A stretch of 64,000 bases of DNA from Nonomuraea pusilla (GTDB lineage: Bacteria; Actinomycetota; Actinomycetes; Streptosporangiales; Streptosporangiaceae), in contig NZ_FOBF01000011.1 of NCBI RefSeq assembly GCF_900109355.1, positions 216,019-280,018 on the forward strand, written 5' to 3'. The position numbers and the translations under genes are program-made. Below, piece after piece: positions 49,973-58,651 of the stretch (position 1 is its first letter; each line of letters starts with the position of its first letter). Under the pieces are notes generated by a model. That model worked only from the letters and a program-made list of their open reading frames with translations. It was not told where the DNA came from and ran no database searches.

Positions 49973-50432
49973 TAGAGTTCCTGTCATCGCAAGGAACGGA
50001 TCCACGAGGGCAGCGCAGGACTAGCACCACGACGGGGCTGCCCGGACGGACGTGGACAGCAGTACGGAACACCGCAGTACAGAACGGAGTGAAGGCAGAA
50101 GGTCGGACTGCCGGGGCCGGCGTAGTGGAACAGGGCCCGGGCGGTGGACGCGCTGCCTGTCGCACGAAGCCGGCACCACATGTCGAGGTGCCGGGGTATC
50201 AGGTAACCGGAAGGGAGTGTTGAACGCCATCGGGATCGCCCGTCGCCGGCCGCACTGGGCCGCACGGGTACCGCAGCTCCATGAACAGGATGGTGGTCTA
50301 CGGTCACGCTTACGCGATCCCCGCATCCTGCCCCAGGCGGCAGGTGTATGCGGAACAAGTGAACCGGCCTTCAGAGCCGGTGGATGGTGTTGAACCTCAT
50401 TCGGGCCCCGGCGCATCATGGCGCCGGGGCCC
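49973..50432 (+). ncRNA. Candidate structured RNA or long attenuated leader
   Basis: The 617 bases between the hydrolase pseudogene and the MerR-like gene contain no convincing gene but several strong hairpins. These are GTTCCT/AGGAAC (49977-49997), CCGGCACC/GGTGCCGG (50171-50195) and the perfect 12-bp terminator-like stem at 50403-50432. Base composition drops relative to flanking genes, and purine-rich single-stranded runs (GGAAGGGAGTG at 50209) separate the stems. I do not recognise a known class (tmRNA, RNase P, 6S, T-box or riboswitch). It may be a free RNA ended by the last hairpin, or a leader controlling the gene 24 bp further on. Nothing notable was seen in 49839-49972. Confidence 0.45.
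50403..50432 (+). terminator. Strong hairpin just before MerR-like gene
   Basis: GGGCCCCGGCGC (50403-50414), loop ATCATG, then the exact complement (50421-50432). It ends 23 bp before the ATG at 50456, too close for a separate promoter to be obvious. Transcription of the gene may therefore need read-through of this hairpin. Confidence 0.7.
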
Positions 50433-50455
50433 CTGTCCGCATTCAGGAAGGTTGT

Positions 50456-50857
50456 ATGGATCAAACACATCAGGCTCCGGCATCGAGCACCGTCAAGCGA
50501 CACCTGCCGAACCACAGCCCAACGGAACCGGCCAACGCCTCTGCCCTCTCCGGCGGCAGCCCCGAGCAGCGGCTCGATGACGAGGACTACCCCGCCTACA
50601 GCATGGGCCGGGCCGCGGAGATCCTCGGCGTCACCCCGGCCTTCCTGCGCAGTCTCGGCGCCGCCAAGCTGATCGAGCCGCTGCGCTCGGAGGGCGGTCA
50701 TCGCCGTTTCTCCCGCTACCAGCTACGCCTGGCCGCCCGCGCCCGCGAACTCGTCGACGCCGGCACGCAGCTGGAGGCCGCCTGCCGCATCATCATCTTG
50801 GAAGACCAGCTCGCCGAGGCCCTGCGCATCAACGAGGAACTGCGCCGGCGCGACTGA
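50456..50857 (+). CDS. MerR/HTH-17-type transcriptional regulator
   Basis: The 133-residue protein has a disordered 45-residue N-terminus. A MerR-type winged helix follows (AYSMGRAAEILGVTPAFLRSLGAAKLIEPLRSEGGHRRFSRYQL, in two stretches) and then a helix that probably dimerises (ACRIIILEDQLAEALRINEELRRRD). There is no effector domain, so it resembles the small BldC/MerR-like proteins of actinomycetes. ATG at 50456 follows AGGAAGG. It is preceded by the structured region and hairpin at 49973-50432, which may control it. Confidence 0.82.
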   Translation: MDQTHQAPASSTVKRHLPNHSPTEPANASALSGGSPEQRLDDEDYPAYSMGRAAEILGVTPAFLRSLGAAKLIEPLRSEGGHRRFSRYQLRLAARARELVDAGTQLEAACRIIILEDQLAEALRINEELRRRD

Positions 50858-51138
50858 CCGCCGCATCGCGGCCCCGGCCATGCTCCGGCCATGCCCCGGC
50901 CATGCCCCGGTCACGGGGACCGGCCCGCACCAGGGGAGGTCATGACGGCGAGGGCTACCTGGCACTCTCCTTCGCAGGCCGGCCACCTGCCTCCAGGATG
51001 GAAGCCCCCTGATGGAGGACAGTCGCCGCGCGACCTGGTCACCATGGTCGCCGAGCTACGGCGGCGGGAGGCGGCCCCCGCGAGAACCTCGACGCCACCA
51101 TCCCGGCGGCGCCCCGGATGCGGAGGACGGTCGCCGGG

Positions 51139-52173
51139 TCAGGCCGCCGCGCGTTCGCCGGCCGGCCGCCGGCGCAGCGACGCGCGGGTGACGGGCGGCG
51201 GGTCGTAGGACACGTCGAGCGGGCCGATGTCGGCGCCCGGAGGCACGATCTCGTCGATCCTGTCGAGGAGGTCGTCGCCGAGCACGGTGCCGGCGCCGGC
51301 CAGCAGGTCGTCGAGGTGCTCCATGGTGCGTGGCCCGATGATCGCCGAGCTCACGCCCGGGTGGGCGACCGTGAACGCCGTCGCCATGTGGGCCAGCGGG
51401 ATCCCTGCCTCCTCGGCCAGCAGGGCGAGCCGCTCCACGGTGTCGAGGGTGCGTTCGTCGGTCATGTGCCGGGGCACCCAGGCCATCCGGCGCTCGGGGA
51501 CCTCGGCCGCGCGGCCCTTGCGGTAGCGGCCGCCCAGCAGGCCCATGCCGAGCGGGCCCCACACGAGCGCGCCCATCCCGTAGCGCTCGCAGACGGGCAG
51601 GACCTCACGTTCGACGCCGCGGTTGAGCAGCGAGTACGGGGGTTGCTCGGTGCGGAAGCGCGCCAGGCCGCGTCGCTCGGCCACCCACTGGGCCTCGACG
51701 ATGTCGGAGGCGGGGAAGTTGGAGGTGCCGATGGCGCGTACCTTGCCGGCGGCCATCAGGTCGGTCAGCGCGGCGAGGGTCTCCTCGATGTCGGTCAGGG
51801 GGTCGGGGTGATGGATCTGGTAGAGGTCGATGTGGTCGGTCCGGAGGCGGCGCAGGGAGTGCTCGACCTCGGTGACGATCCAGCGCCGGGAGTTGCCCGC
51901 GCGGTTGGGGTCGTCGCCCATCGGCCCGTTCACCTTGGTGGCGAGGACGACGTCGTCGCGGCGGCCCTTGAGCGCCTTGCCGACGATCTCCTCGGTCTCG
52001 CTGTACGAGTACACGTCGGCGGTGTCGATGACGTTGATGCCGGCGTCGAGGGCCCGGTGGATGATGCGCACGCACTCGTCGTGGTCGGGGTTGCCGGCCC
52101 GCCCGAACATCATGGTGCCCAGGCAGTAGGGGCTGACGTGGATACCGGTCCGCCCCAGGGGTCGCGTCCTCAT
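51139..52173 (-). CDS. Aldo/keto reductase
   Basis: The 344-residue (beta/alpha)8 NADPH enzyme has the catalytic tetrad visible as Asp and Tyr in DTADVYSYSETEE, Lys in LATKVNG and His in YQIHHPD. It also has the family segment AIGTSNFPASD and the cofactor site IIGPRTMEHLDDLL. The substrate is unknown. ATG at 52173 is chosen over an upstream start because the conserved MRTRPLGRTGIHVSP begins there. The VOC protein gene lies 78 bp upstream on the same strand. Confidence 0.88.
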   Translation of the reverse strand: MRTRPLGRTGIHVSPYCLGTMMFGRAGNPDHDECVRIIHRALDAGINVIDTADVYSYSETEEIVGKALKGRRDDVVLATKVNGPMGDDPNRAGNSRRWIVTEVEHSLRRLRTDHIDLYQIHHPDPLTDIEETLAALTDLMAAGKVRAIGTSNFPASDIVEAQWVAERRGLARFRTEQPPYSLLNRGVEREVLPVCERYGMGALVWGPLGMGLLGGRYRKGRAAEVPERRMAWVPRHMTDERTLDTVERLALLAEEAGIPLAHMATAFTVAHPGVSSAIIGPRTMEHLDDLLAGAGTVLGDDLLDRIDEIVPPGADIGPLDVSYDPPPVTRASLRRRPAGERAAA

Positions 52174-52251
52174 GCTGGTCGTTCCCTTCGATGCTGTCGG
52201 TGGTCCTGGGGGCGTGGCGCGGGAGGCGCGCTCCCGCACCACGCGTGAGGG

Positions 52252-52674
52252 TCAGCCGTTGTACTCGCTGGCGACGTCCACGACCCAGACGACGCCGAAG
52301 CGGTCCTTGAGCATGCCGTAGAGCGGGGCCCACTGCGCCGGGGCCAGCGGCTGCACGACGGTGGCGCCCTCGGAGAGCTTCTCCCAGTACGCGGTGATCT
52401 CCTGCGTGGTCTCGCCGCGCAGGGAGAGGAAGAACGCGTTCTCGCCCGGGTTCCACGGCATCCGCGAAGGCACGTCGTACGCCATCACGTGGAAGCCGTC
52501 GTCGGCGAGCACCTGGCCCCACATCACCTGGTCCGCCTCGGCGGGTTCCTGCACGTTCCCGGCGTCCTTGTACGTGACGACGGCGAGGGCGCCACCGAAG
52601 ACGGACCGGTAGAACTCGAGCGCCGCGCGGGCATCCCCACGGAAGTTCAGATGAGTCACGGACTTGACGGCCAT
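52252..52674 (-). CDS. VOC-family protein (PhnB-like)
   Basis: The 140-residue protein is of the glyoxalase/bleomycin-resistance/PhnB type: HLNFRGDARAALEFYRSVFGG, then MWGQVLADDGFHVMAYDVPSRM and GMLKDRFGVVWVVDVA. PhnB-like proteins in this class are often of unknown substrate. ATG at 52674 begins the conserved MAVKSVTHLNF. Confidence 0.85.
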   Translation of the reverse strand: MAVKSVTHLNFRGDARAALEFYRSVFGGALAVVTYKDAGNVQEPAEADQVMWGQVLADDGFHVMAYDVPSRMPWNPGENAFFLSLRGETTQEITAYWEKLSEGATVVQPLAPAQWAPLYGMLKDRFGVVWVVDVASEYNG

Positions 52675-52814
52675 ATCGGCTCCTGACCATTGGTTGTCGT
52701 TTCTACGCGCCGTTGTCCGGCGCGAGACGACAGTCTCAGGGGAACAGGTCAGGTTGTGGCCGCTTCTCACGGCGACATGGACTCATGCCCGAGAGCCTCG
52801 GGGCGCGCGGGCGT

Positions 52815-54065
52815 TCAGTCCAGGGAGACGACCGTTCCCGTCAGGCGGGAGTGTTCGGCGGCCCACACCACGCGGTGCGTCATGAGGCTCTCGGTCGCGT
52901 CGGAGCGCAGCAGGGCCGGGTCGCCCGAGGCCACGGCGGCGAGGAAGGCGTCGGTCAGCCCCTCGTCGCCGCCGCCGTGCCCGTCGGCGGCCGACGGCCC
53001 CGCGAGGCCGCCGGTGGCGACGATCTCCTCCTGACCGGTGCGGAAGTCCACCACCCGCAGGTCGCGGCCGTCGCCGTCGATGTAGCCGTGGGTGCCGAAC
53101 AGGCGGGTGCGCCGGTGCTCCATCGGTGTGAACGCGCTCATGGTGAACGAGCACGTCGCGCCGTCGTCGAACTCCATCAGCAGCTCCTGGTGGTCGACGA
53201 CGTCGTTGTCGCACGCGTAGACGCACCTGCCGTACGGGCCGGTGCGCAGGGCGTCCAGCACCTCCTCCTCGGTGCGCCCGGGGGTGACCGCCGACAGCGG
53301 CCAGAACTCGCTGTCGGGGTCGCCGAGACAGCCCAGGTAGAGCCGGGGCGCCGAGTACGGGCACGACGGCTCCAGCGGGCAGTCCAGGCACCGGTCGGCG
53401 GCGGCGGGGGGCCGGTCGGCGGCGCGGAAGTGCGACAGCGAGCCGAACGACGACACCCGGGTCGGTGGCCGGCCGAACAGGTGCACGAGCCAGTCCACGT
53501 CGTGGCACGCCTTCGCGAGGAGCATCGGCGCGGAGGTGTCCTGCCGCCGCCAGTGCCCGCGCACGAACGAGTGCGCCTGGTGCCACCAGCCGACCGGCTC
53601 CAGGTGCTGGACGCTGACCAGCCGCCCGATCCGCCCTCCGTCCAGCAGCTCCTTGACCACGCGGGTGTACGGCGTGTACCGCAGCACGTGGCAGACCGCC
53701 AGCATGATGCCGTTGCGCCGGGCCGCGGCGGCGATCATGGCCGCCTCCGGCTCGCTGGTGGCCATCGGCTTCTCCAGGAGAATGTGGTAACCGAGGTCCG
53801 CCAGCGTCACGGCCGGATCGGTGTGCAGCTGGTCGTGCGTGGCGATGACCGCGGCGTCCGCCACGCGGCCGGCCGCCGCCAGCTCCTTCCAGTCCGCGTG
53901 TGCCCGGTCCGGCGCGATCCCGAACTCGGCCACGAACGCCGCCCGCCGCCGCGGGTCGGGCTCGGCCACCGCCACCACGCGCCCCGCGCCCGTGGCGTGC
54001 GCGCGGCGCGCGTAGGTCAGGCCTCGCAGGCCGCCGCCGACGACGGCTAGAGTCACCTCAGTCAT
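52815..54065 (-). CDS. Gfo/Idh/MocA-family oxidoreductase with Cys-rich insert
   Basis: The 416-residue protein has an N-terminal Rossmann site VVGGGLRGLTYA and the EKP motif in ILLEKPMATS. The catalytic His/Asp region is ACHDVDWLVHLFG. A Cys cluster (CLDCPLEPSCPYSAPRLYLGC, split here at the Pro) near residues 225-245 could bind a metal. It probably oxidises or reduces a sugar or polyol with NAD(P). It is divergent from the ROK regulator, with a shared motif in the 72-bp gap, and faces the sugar ABC operon. Confidence 0.87.
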   Translation of the reverse strand: MTEVTLAVVGGGLRGLTYARRAHATGAGRVVAVAEPDPRRRAAFVAEFGIAPDRAHADWKELAAAGRVADAAVIATHDQLHTDPAVTLADLGYHILLEKPMATSEPEAAMIAAAARRNGIMLAVCHVLRYTPYTRVVKELLDGGRIGRLVSVQHLEPVGWWHQAHSFVRGHWRRQDTSAPMLLAKACHDVDWLVHLFGRPPTRVSSFGSLSHFRAADRPPAAADRCLDCPLEPSCPYSAPRLYLGCLGDPDSEFWPLSAVTPGRTEEEVLDALRTGPYGRCVYACDNDVVDHQELLMEFDDGATCSFTMSAFTPMEHRRTRLFGTHGYIDGDGRDLRVVDFRTGQEEIVATGGLAGPSAADGHGGGDEGLTDAFLAAVASGDPALLRSDATESLMTHRVVWAAEHSRLTGTVVSLD

Positions 54066-54082
54066 GGAACCTTCCCCGATAA

Positions 54083-54104
54083 ATATCATGGAGAGCATCA
54101 TTAT
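54083..54104. promoter_or_regulatory. Candidate ROK regulator site in divergent promoter
   Basis: ATATCATG-GAGAG-CATCATTAT is an imperfect inverted repeat in an AT-rich patch between the Gfo/Idh and ROK genes. The 9-mer CTCCATGAT (complement of 54085-54093) recurs at 55297-55305, 32 bp before the start of the sugar-binding protein gene. Both places fit autoregulation and control of the transporter. Confidence 0.45.
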
Positions 54105-54137
54105 TCGGTCTTGGGAAGCTGGCAGCAAGGGGGTCCG

Positions 54138-55265
54138 ATGACGGGGGAACCGGCCGGGGGCGACCTGTCGCGGTTGCGTCAGCTCAACGCGCTCGCCGTG
54201 ATCAGGGTCCTGCAGGGCCAGGAGTCGCTCACGCTGACCGAGGTCGCCAGGCGCACGGGCCTGTCGCGCGCCTCCGCCGAGGACGTGGTGCGCGAACTGC
54301 TGCGGATGGGCTGGGTCGCCGAGGCAGGGGCGACCGCGGGCGGTGTGGGCCGCCCGGCCAGGCGCTACCGGTTCAGGGCCGACGCCGGCCGGGTGCTCGG
54401 CGTCGACATCGGCGGACACAAGGTGCTGGCCGTGGTCGCCGACCTCGACGGCGACGTGCTGCACAGCGCCCGCCTCCCGGTCACGCCGGAGATGGGCCGG
54501 CTGGAACGCCTGGAGGCCGTCGACCGCGCCGTCGCCGAGTGCCTGGAAGGCGCGGGAATGTCCGGGGGAGAGGTGTGGGCCTCCGGCGTCGGCACGACGG
54601 GCCTGGTGGACGGCGTCGGCAAGGTGCTGCTGTCCGAGGCGCTGCCCGAGTGGACGGGCGTCGACCTGGCCGCCCACGTACGCCGTCTGGCCCCGGCCCC
54701 CGTGCTGGTCGAGAACGACAGCAAGCTGGCCGCCCTGGCCGAGCGCTGGCGTGGCGTGGCCCGTTACGCCAAGGACATGGTGTTCCTGCTGGCCGGGCTG
54801 CGTACCGGCGCGGGCCTGGTCATCGACGGCAAGCTGCACCGCGGCTTCGCCAACGCCGCGGGCGAGATCGGCGCGCTGCCGGCACTCGGCTGGATCCGCG
54901 CCCAGGAGCACCTGAGCGCCGCCAGCGGCGAGGCGGGCGACGTGTTCGCCGCCGCGCGGGCGGGCGACAGGGCGGCGGCGACGGCGGTGCGGCGCTACGT
55001 CAAGGACCTGGCCCTGGGCGCGTCCGCGCTGGTCCTGGCGCTGGACCCGCAGATGGTCGTGGTCGGCGGCGGCTTCTCGCGCTCCGCGGACGTGCTCATC
55101 GAGCCGCTCAGGCGGGAGCTGGACCGCTGGTGCATCCGCACGCCCGAGGTCCGCATGTCGGCGCTCGGCGACGAGGCCGTGGTGCTCGGCGCCGTACGGC
55201 TGGCGCTCGACGACGTCGAGGAGCGGGTGCTCGACGGCCGCACACCCCTCGTGAGCCATCTGTAA
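54138..55265 (+). CDS. ROK-family (NagC/XylR-type) transcriptional regulator
   Basis: The 375-residue protein has an N-terminal winged HTH (residues ~12-70: LTLTEVARRTGLSRASAEDVVRELLRMGW) and a ROK sugar-kinase-like domain (VLGVDIGGHKVLAVVADLDG, VENDSKLAALAE). The usual ROK zinc motif GHxxxxxxxxxCxCGxxGC is missing; after NAAGEIGALP there is no Cys cluster. It presumably senses the sugar imported by the adjacent ABC system. ATG at 54138 follows AAGGGGGT. Confidence 0.87.
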   Translation: MTGEPAGGDLSRLRQLNALAVIRVLQGQESLTLTEVARRTGLSRASAEDVVRELLRMGWVAEAGATAGGVGRPARRYRFRADAGRVLGVDIGGHKVLAVVADLDGDVLHSARLPVTPEMGRLERLEAVDRAVAECLEGAGMSGGEVWASGVGTTGLVDGVGKVLLSEALPEWTGVDLAAHVRRLAPAPVLVENDSKLAALAERWRGVARYAKDMVFLLAGLRTGAGLVIDGKLHRGFANAAGEIGALPALGWIRAQEHLSAASGEAGDVFAAARAGDRAAATAVRRYVKDLALGASALVLALDPQMVVVGGGFSRSADVLIEPLRRELDRWCIRTPEVRMSALGDEAVVLGAVRLALDDVEERVLDGRTPLVSHL

Positions 55266-55296
55266 CACGTCCACTCTTGCCAACAATTTCACTGGA

Positions 55297-55305
55297 CTCC
55301 ATGAT
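55297..55305 (+). promoter_or_regulatory. Second CTCCATGAT motif before sugar ABC operon
   Basis: CTCCATGAT within GGACTCCATGATTACTCC lies between the ROK gene and the binding-protein gene, in the only AT-rich stretch of the 71-bp gap. It matches the site at 54085-54093 in inverse orientation. Confidence 0.4.
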
Positions 55306-55336
55306 TACTCCCACGTTCTAGGAGAGGACATGGGAG

Positions 55337-56590
55337 ATGTGGAAGTCGGTACGGAGCGGTGCGGCCGTCCTGTGCGCGGCACTGCTCGCCTCCGCGTGCG
55401 GCGGCGGTGAGCAGTCCGGCACCGGCGCGCGGCCGCAGGAGAAGGTGCAGCTGTCCTACGGCGTCTGGGACGCCACCCAGCAGGCCGTCATGCAGGAACT
55501 GGCCGCGGAGTTCACCAGGACGCACCCGAACATCGCCGTCGACGTCCAGCTCACCCCGTGGGCCGACTACTGGACCAAGCTCAAGGCCGCGGTCAGCGGC
55601 GGCGCGGCGCCCGACGTCTTCTGGATGAACGGCCCCAACTTCCAGCTCTACGCCTCCAACGGCGTGATCAGGCCGATCGAGGAGCAGGTCGACACCTCGG
55701 TCTACCCCAAGGCCCTGGTCGACCTCTACACCTTCGACGGCAAGCTGTACGGCCTGCCCAAGGACATGGACACGGTCGGCGTGTGGTACAACAAGACGCT
55801 CTTCGACGCCGCGAAGGTGAAGTACCCGGCGGACGACTGGACCTGGGCCGACTTCAAACAGGCCGCCGCCAGGCTCACCGACGCGGGGAAGGGCGTCCAC
55901 GCCGTCGGCGCGCAGCTGACGAGTTTCCAGGAATACCAGTACAACACCATCTACCAGGCCGGCGGCTACGTGATCTCCCCGGACGGCAGGAAGTCCGGGT
56001 ACGACGACCCCAGGACGATCGAGGGCCTGAAGTTCTGGACCGACCTCATCGCCGCCAAGCAGTCGCCCGACCTCAAGACCATGACCGACACCGCCCCCAT
56101 CCAGCTCTTCGAGGCCGGCAAGCTGGCGATGTACTGGGGCGGCTCCTGGGACGTGGCCGAGTTCACCAAGAACGACTACACCAAGGACAAGGTGGACGTC
56201 GCCCCGCTGCCCAAGGGCGAGAAGCAGGCCACGATCATCCACGGGGTGGCCAACGTCATGTCGGCCAAGACCGAGCACCCGGCGCAGGCGTGGGAGTTCG
56301 TCAAGTTCCTCGGCTCCAAGCAGGCCGCCGACATCCTCGGCAAGAAGGGGCCGATCCCGGCCTACAACGGCACGCAGGCCGACTGGGTGGCCGCCCACCC
56401 CGAGCTGAGGCTGCAGACGTTCCTCGACTCCGTCGCCTACGCGGTGCCGTACCCGGTCAGCAAGAACACCGCCGCCTGGCAGGAGGCCGAGCTGACCCAC
56501 CTGACCAAGGCCTGGACCGGCGAGGTGCCGGTGGACAAGGCCGCCGCCGGCCTCGCCGCCGCGATGAACGACCTGCTCGCCAAGGAGTGA
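55337..56590 (+). CDS. Sugar ABC transporter substrate-binding lipoprotein
   Basis: The 417-residue protein has a lipoprotein signal (AALLASAC, acylated Cys21) and a family-1 solute-binding fold (VWDATQQAVMQELAAEFTRTHPNI, DVFWMNGPN, GLPKDMDTVGVWYNKTLFD, LFEAGKLAMYWGGSWDV). It captures a mono- or oligosaccharide for the CUT1 permeases encoded next, 1 bp downstream. No ATPase gene is present, so a shared MsmK-type ATPase encoded elsewhere is expected. ATG at 55337 follows GGGAGA. Confidence 0.9.
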   Translation: MWKSVRSGAAVLCAALLASACGGGEQSGTGARPQEKVQLSYGVWDATQQAVMQELAAEFTRTHPNIAVDVQLTPWADYWTKLKAAVSGGAAPDVFWMNGPNFQLYASNGVIRPIEEQVDTSVYPKALVDLYTFDGKLYGLPKDMDTVGVWYNKTLFDAAKVKYPADDWTWADFKQAAARLTDAGKGVHAVGAQLTSFQEYQYNTIYQAGGYVISPDGRKSGYDDPRTIEGLKFWTDLIAAKQSPDLKTMTDTAPIQLFEAGKLAMYWGGSWDVAEFTKNDYTKDKVDVAPLPKGEKQATIIHGVANVMSAKTEHPAQAWEFVKFLGSKQAADILGKKGPIPAYNGTQADWVAAHPELRLQTFLDSVAYAVPYPVSKNTAAWQEAELTHLTKAWTGEVPVDKAAAGLAAAMNDLLAKE

Positions 56591-56591
56591 C

Positions 56592-57539
56592 GTGACGACC
56601 ACCGCCGAAAGGAGGCCCGCCCTGGCGGGCCGCACGGCGAAGCGGCGCCGTCCCCGCACCGAGGCCCTGTGGGGATACGCGTTCATCGCCCCCACCGGGC
56701 TCGGCCTGACGATCTTCTACCTGTGGCCCGTCCTGCAGACCGCCTACTTCTCCTTCACCGAGTGGGGGGCCTTCGGCGGGCACACCTGGACGGGCCTGGA
56801 CAACTACGCCAGGCTGCTCGGCGACCCCGAGGTCGGGCAGGCCATGCTCAACACGCTGATGTACACCGTGCTCGGCCTGGCCGGGATCCCGCTCGCCATC
56901 GTCTTCGCCGCGCTGCTCAACCGGCCGGGGCTACGCGGGGTGAGCGTCTACCGGACGGCGTTCTTCCTGCCCGTGGTCACCATGCCGGTCGCGGTCGCGA
57001 TGCTGTGGCGCTGGCTCTACAACGGCGACTACGGCCTGGTCAACCAGATGCTCGCGACCGTCGGCGTCGACGGGCCCAACTGGATCGCCGACCCGGCCAC
57101 CGCCATGTACGCGCTCGTCGTGGTCGGCATCTGGTCCAGCGTCGGCTACAACCTGATCATCTTCCTGGCGGGCATGCAGGCCATCCCCAAGGAGCTGTAC
57201 GAGGCGGCGGCCATGGACGGCGCGGGCCGCGTCCGGCAGTTCTTCCGGATCACGCTGCCGATGCTGTCGCCGACGGCGTTCTTCATCTCGATCGTCTCGG
57301 TGATCGGCTCGCTGCAGCTGTTCGACCTGGTCTTCGTGATGACCGGGTCGGGGCAGTCGGCGCGGGCCAACCCGGCGTACTCGCGGCTGCAGACCGTGGT
57401 GCAGCTCTTCTACGAGCGCGCCTTCGTCACCGACGACCGCGGCTACGCCGCCGCCATCGTGATCGCGCTGCTCGTGCTCATCGCGGCGCTGACGATCGCG
57501 CAGTTCAGGCTCCAGCGGAGGTGGGTGCACTATGTCTGA
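56592..57539 (+). CDS. Sugar ABC permease, MalF/UgpA-like
   Basis: The 315-residue protein has six predicted membrane helices. The first (GYAFIAPTGLGLTIFYLWPVLQTAYFSF) is typical of CUT1 permease 1, and the EAA loop is KELYEAAAMDGAGRVRQFFRITLPML. GTG start 1 bp after the preceding stop. It overlaps the next permease by 8 bp, so the transport genes are coupled. Confidence 0.9.
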   Translation: MTTTAERRPALAGRTAKRRRPRTEALWGYAFIAPTGLGLTIFYLWPVLQTAYFSFTEWGAFGGHTWTGLDNYARLLGDPEVGQAMLNTLMYTVLGLAGIPLAIVFAALLNRPGLRGVSVYRTAFFLPVVTMPVAVAMLWRWLYNGDYGLVNQMLATVGVDGPNWIADPATAMYALVVVGIWSSVGYNLIIFLAGMQAIPKELYEAAAMDGAGRVRQFFRITLPMLSPTAFFISIVSVIGSLQLFDLVFVMTGSGQSARANPAYSRLQTVVQLFYERAFVTDDRGYAAAIVIALLVLIAALTIAQFRLQRRWVHYV

Positions 57540-58347
57540 GCGCCGGCCGATCGGCGTGCACGCGGTGCTCGTCGCCTCGTCCCTCGCGATGGTGGCGCCG
57601 TTCGCCTGGCAGGTGATCACCTCGCTCAAGACGCTGAGCGGCGCGACCGCGGTGCCGCCGTCGCCGCTGCCCGAGTGGCGCTGGGACAACTACGCGAAGG
57701 TGTTCGAGCTGCTGCCGTTCGGCGACCAGTTCCTCAACACCGTGCTGATGGCCGCCGGGCGGGTGGCCGGGCAGGTGCTGTTCTGCTCGATGGCCGCCTA
57801 CGCCTTCGCCCGGCTGCGCTTCCCCGGCAAGAACGTGCTGTTCGGCGTGTTCCTGTCGGTGCTGATGGTGCCGCCGCAGCTCTTCGTGATCCCGCAGTAC
57901 CAGATCATGTCCTCGCTCGGCTGGCTCAACAGCCTGCAGGCCATCATCGTGCCGGGGCTGTTCAGCGCGTTCGGGGTGTTCCTGCTGCGGCAGTTCTTCC
58001 TGGGGCTGCCGCGCGAGATCGAGGAGGCCGCGCGGCTCGACGGCGCGGGGCCGGTGCGCGTCTACTGGTCGATCATGCTGCCGCTGGCCCGGCCGGGGCT
58101 GGTGGCGCTGTCCGTCCTCGTCCTGCTGTGGGCGTGGAACGACCTTTTCTGGCCGCTCGTCGTCAACACCGACCCGGACAAGATGACCCTGTCCGCGGGG
58201 CTGGCCGCCTTGCAGGGCCAGTACCAGACCGACTACCCGGTGCTGATGGCCGGCTCGCTGATCGCCTCGCTCCCGGTGATCGCCGTGTTCGTGTTCCTGC
58301 AACGCCAGTTCATCCAGGGCATCGCCCACACAGGCAGCAAAGGCTGA
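57532..58347 (+). CDS. Sugar ABC permease, MalG/UgpE-like
   Basis: The 271-residue protein has six predicted membrane helices. Its EAA loop is PREIEEAARLDGAGPVRVYWSIMLPLARPGL, and a typical C-terminus (VFVFLQRQFIQGIAHTGSKG) ends it. It pairs with the preceding permease. A broken DUF4832 reading frame follows directly. Confidence 0.9.
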   Translation: MSERRPIGVHAVLVASSLAMVAPFAWQVITSLKTLSGATAVPPSPLPEWRWDNYAKVFELLPFGDQFLNTVLMAAGRVAGQVLFCSMAAYAFARLRFPGKNVLFGVFLSVLMVPPQLFVIPQYQIMSSLGWLNSLQAIIVPGLFSAFGVFLLRQFFLGLPREIEEAARLDGAGPVRVYWSIMLPLARPGLVALSVLVLLWAWNDLFWPLVVNTDPDKMTLSAGLAALQGQYQTDYPVLMAGSLIASLPVIAVFVFLQRQFIQGIAHTGSKG

Positions 58348-58644
58348 CCATGCCGCACCGCGTCCCTGCGCTTCGCCTACGGCACCTACGAGAACGCCGC
58401 CGTCGAGTACCCCTACCTCCGGTCGCCCGGCGGCGCGTTCCCGGTGAGCGTCACGATCAGGAACGACGGCTGGGCCGCCCCCGTCGACCCGCGCGGGCTC
58501 GCACTGGTCTGCGGAACACCGCCACCCTCCGCCGGCCCGCAGCTCGCCGGCCGCGCCGAGTACTCGATCCGGCTGGCCAACCAGGGCACCTGGGAGGCCG
58601 CGACCGGCATGAACGACCTCCTGCACACCGTGACGGTGAACTGA
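58348..58644 (+). pseudogene. DUF4832-like C-terminal remnant with internal deletion
   Basis: In the frame ending at 58644 the DNA reads LRFAYGTYENAAVEYPYLRSPGG, then VTIRNDGWAAPVDPRGLALVC, and finishes YSIRLANQGTWEAATGMNDLLHTVTV. That is the C-terminal signature of DUF4832 proteins, often found with CUT1 sugar transporters. The N-terminal ~400 residues are absent. About 50 residues between the N-terminal strand block and the RLAN block are also missing. The only ATG nearby (58350) is in another frame. Probably the relic of a glycoside-handling protein of this operon. Confidence 0.65.
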
Positions 58645-58651
58645 CAGCCCC

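Noticed and set aside
50260..50300. GGTACCGCAG resembling a T-box antiterminator motif in the structured region
   Set aside because: The surrounding specifier stem and the full AGGGTGGNACCGCG motif are absent, and the downstream gene is a regulator and not an amino-acid gene.
50942..51208. Small frame with a good ribosome site (GGGGAGG) starting MTARATWHSPSQAGH
   Set aside because: It runs into the 3' end of the convergent aldo/keto reductase gene in low-complexity Arg/Gly sequence; only the first 40 codons look protein-like and no family is recognised.
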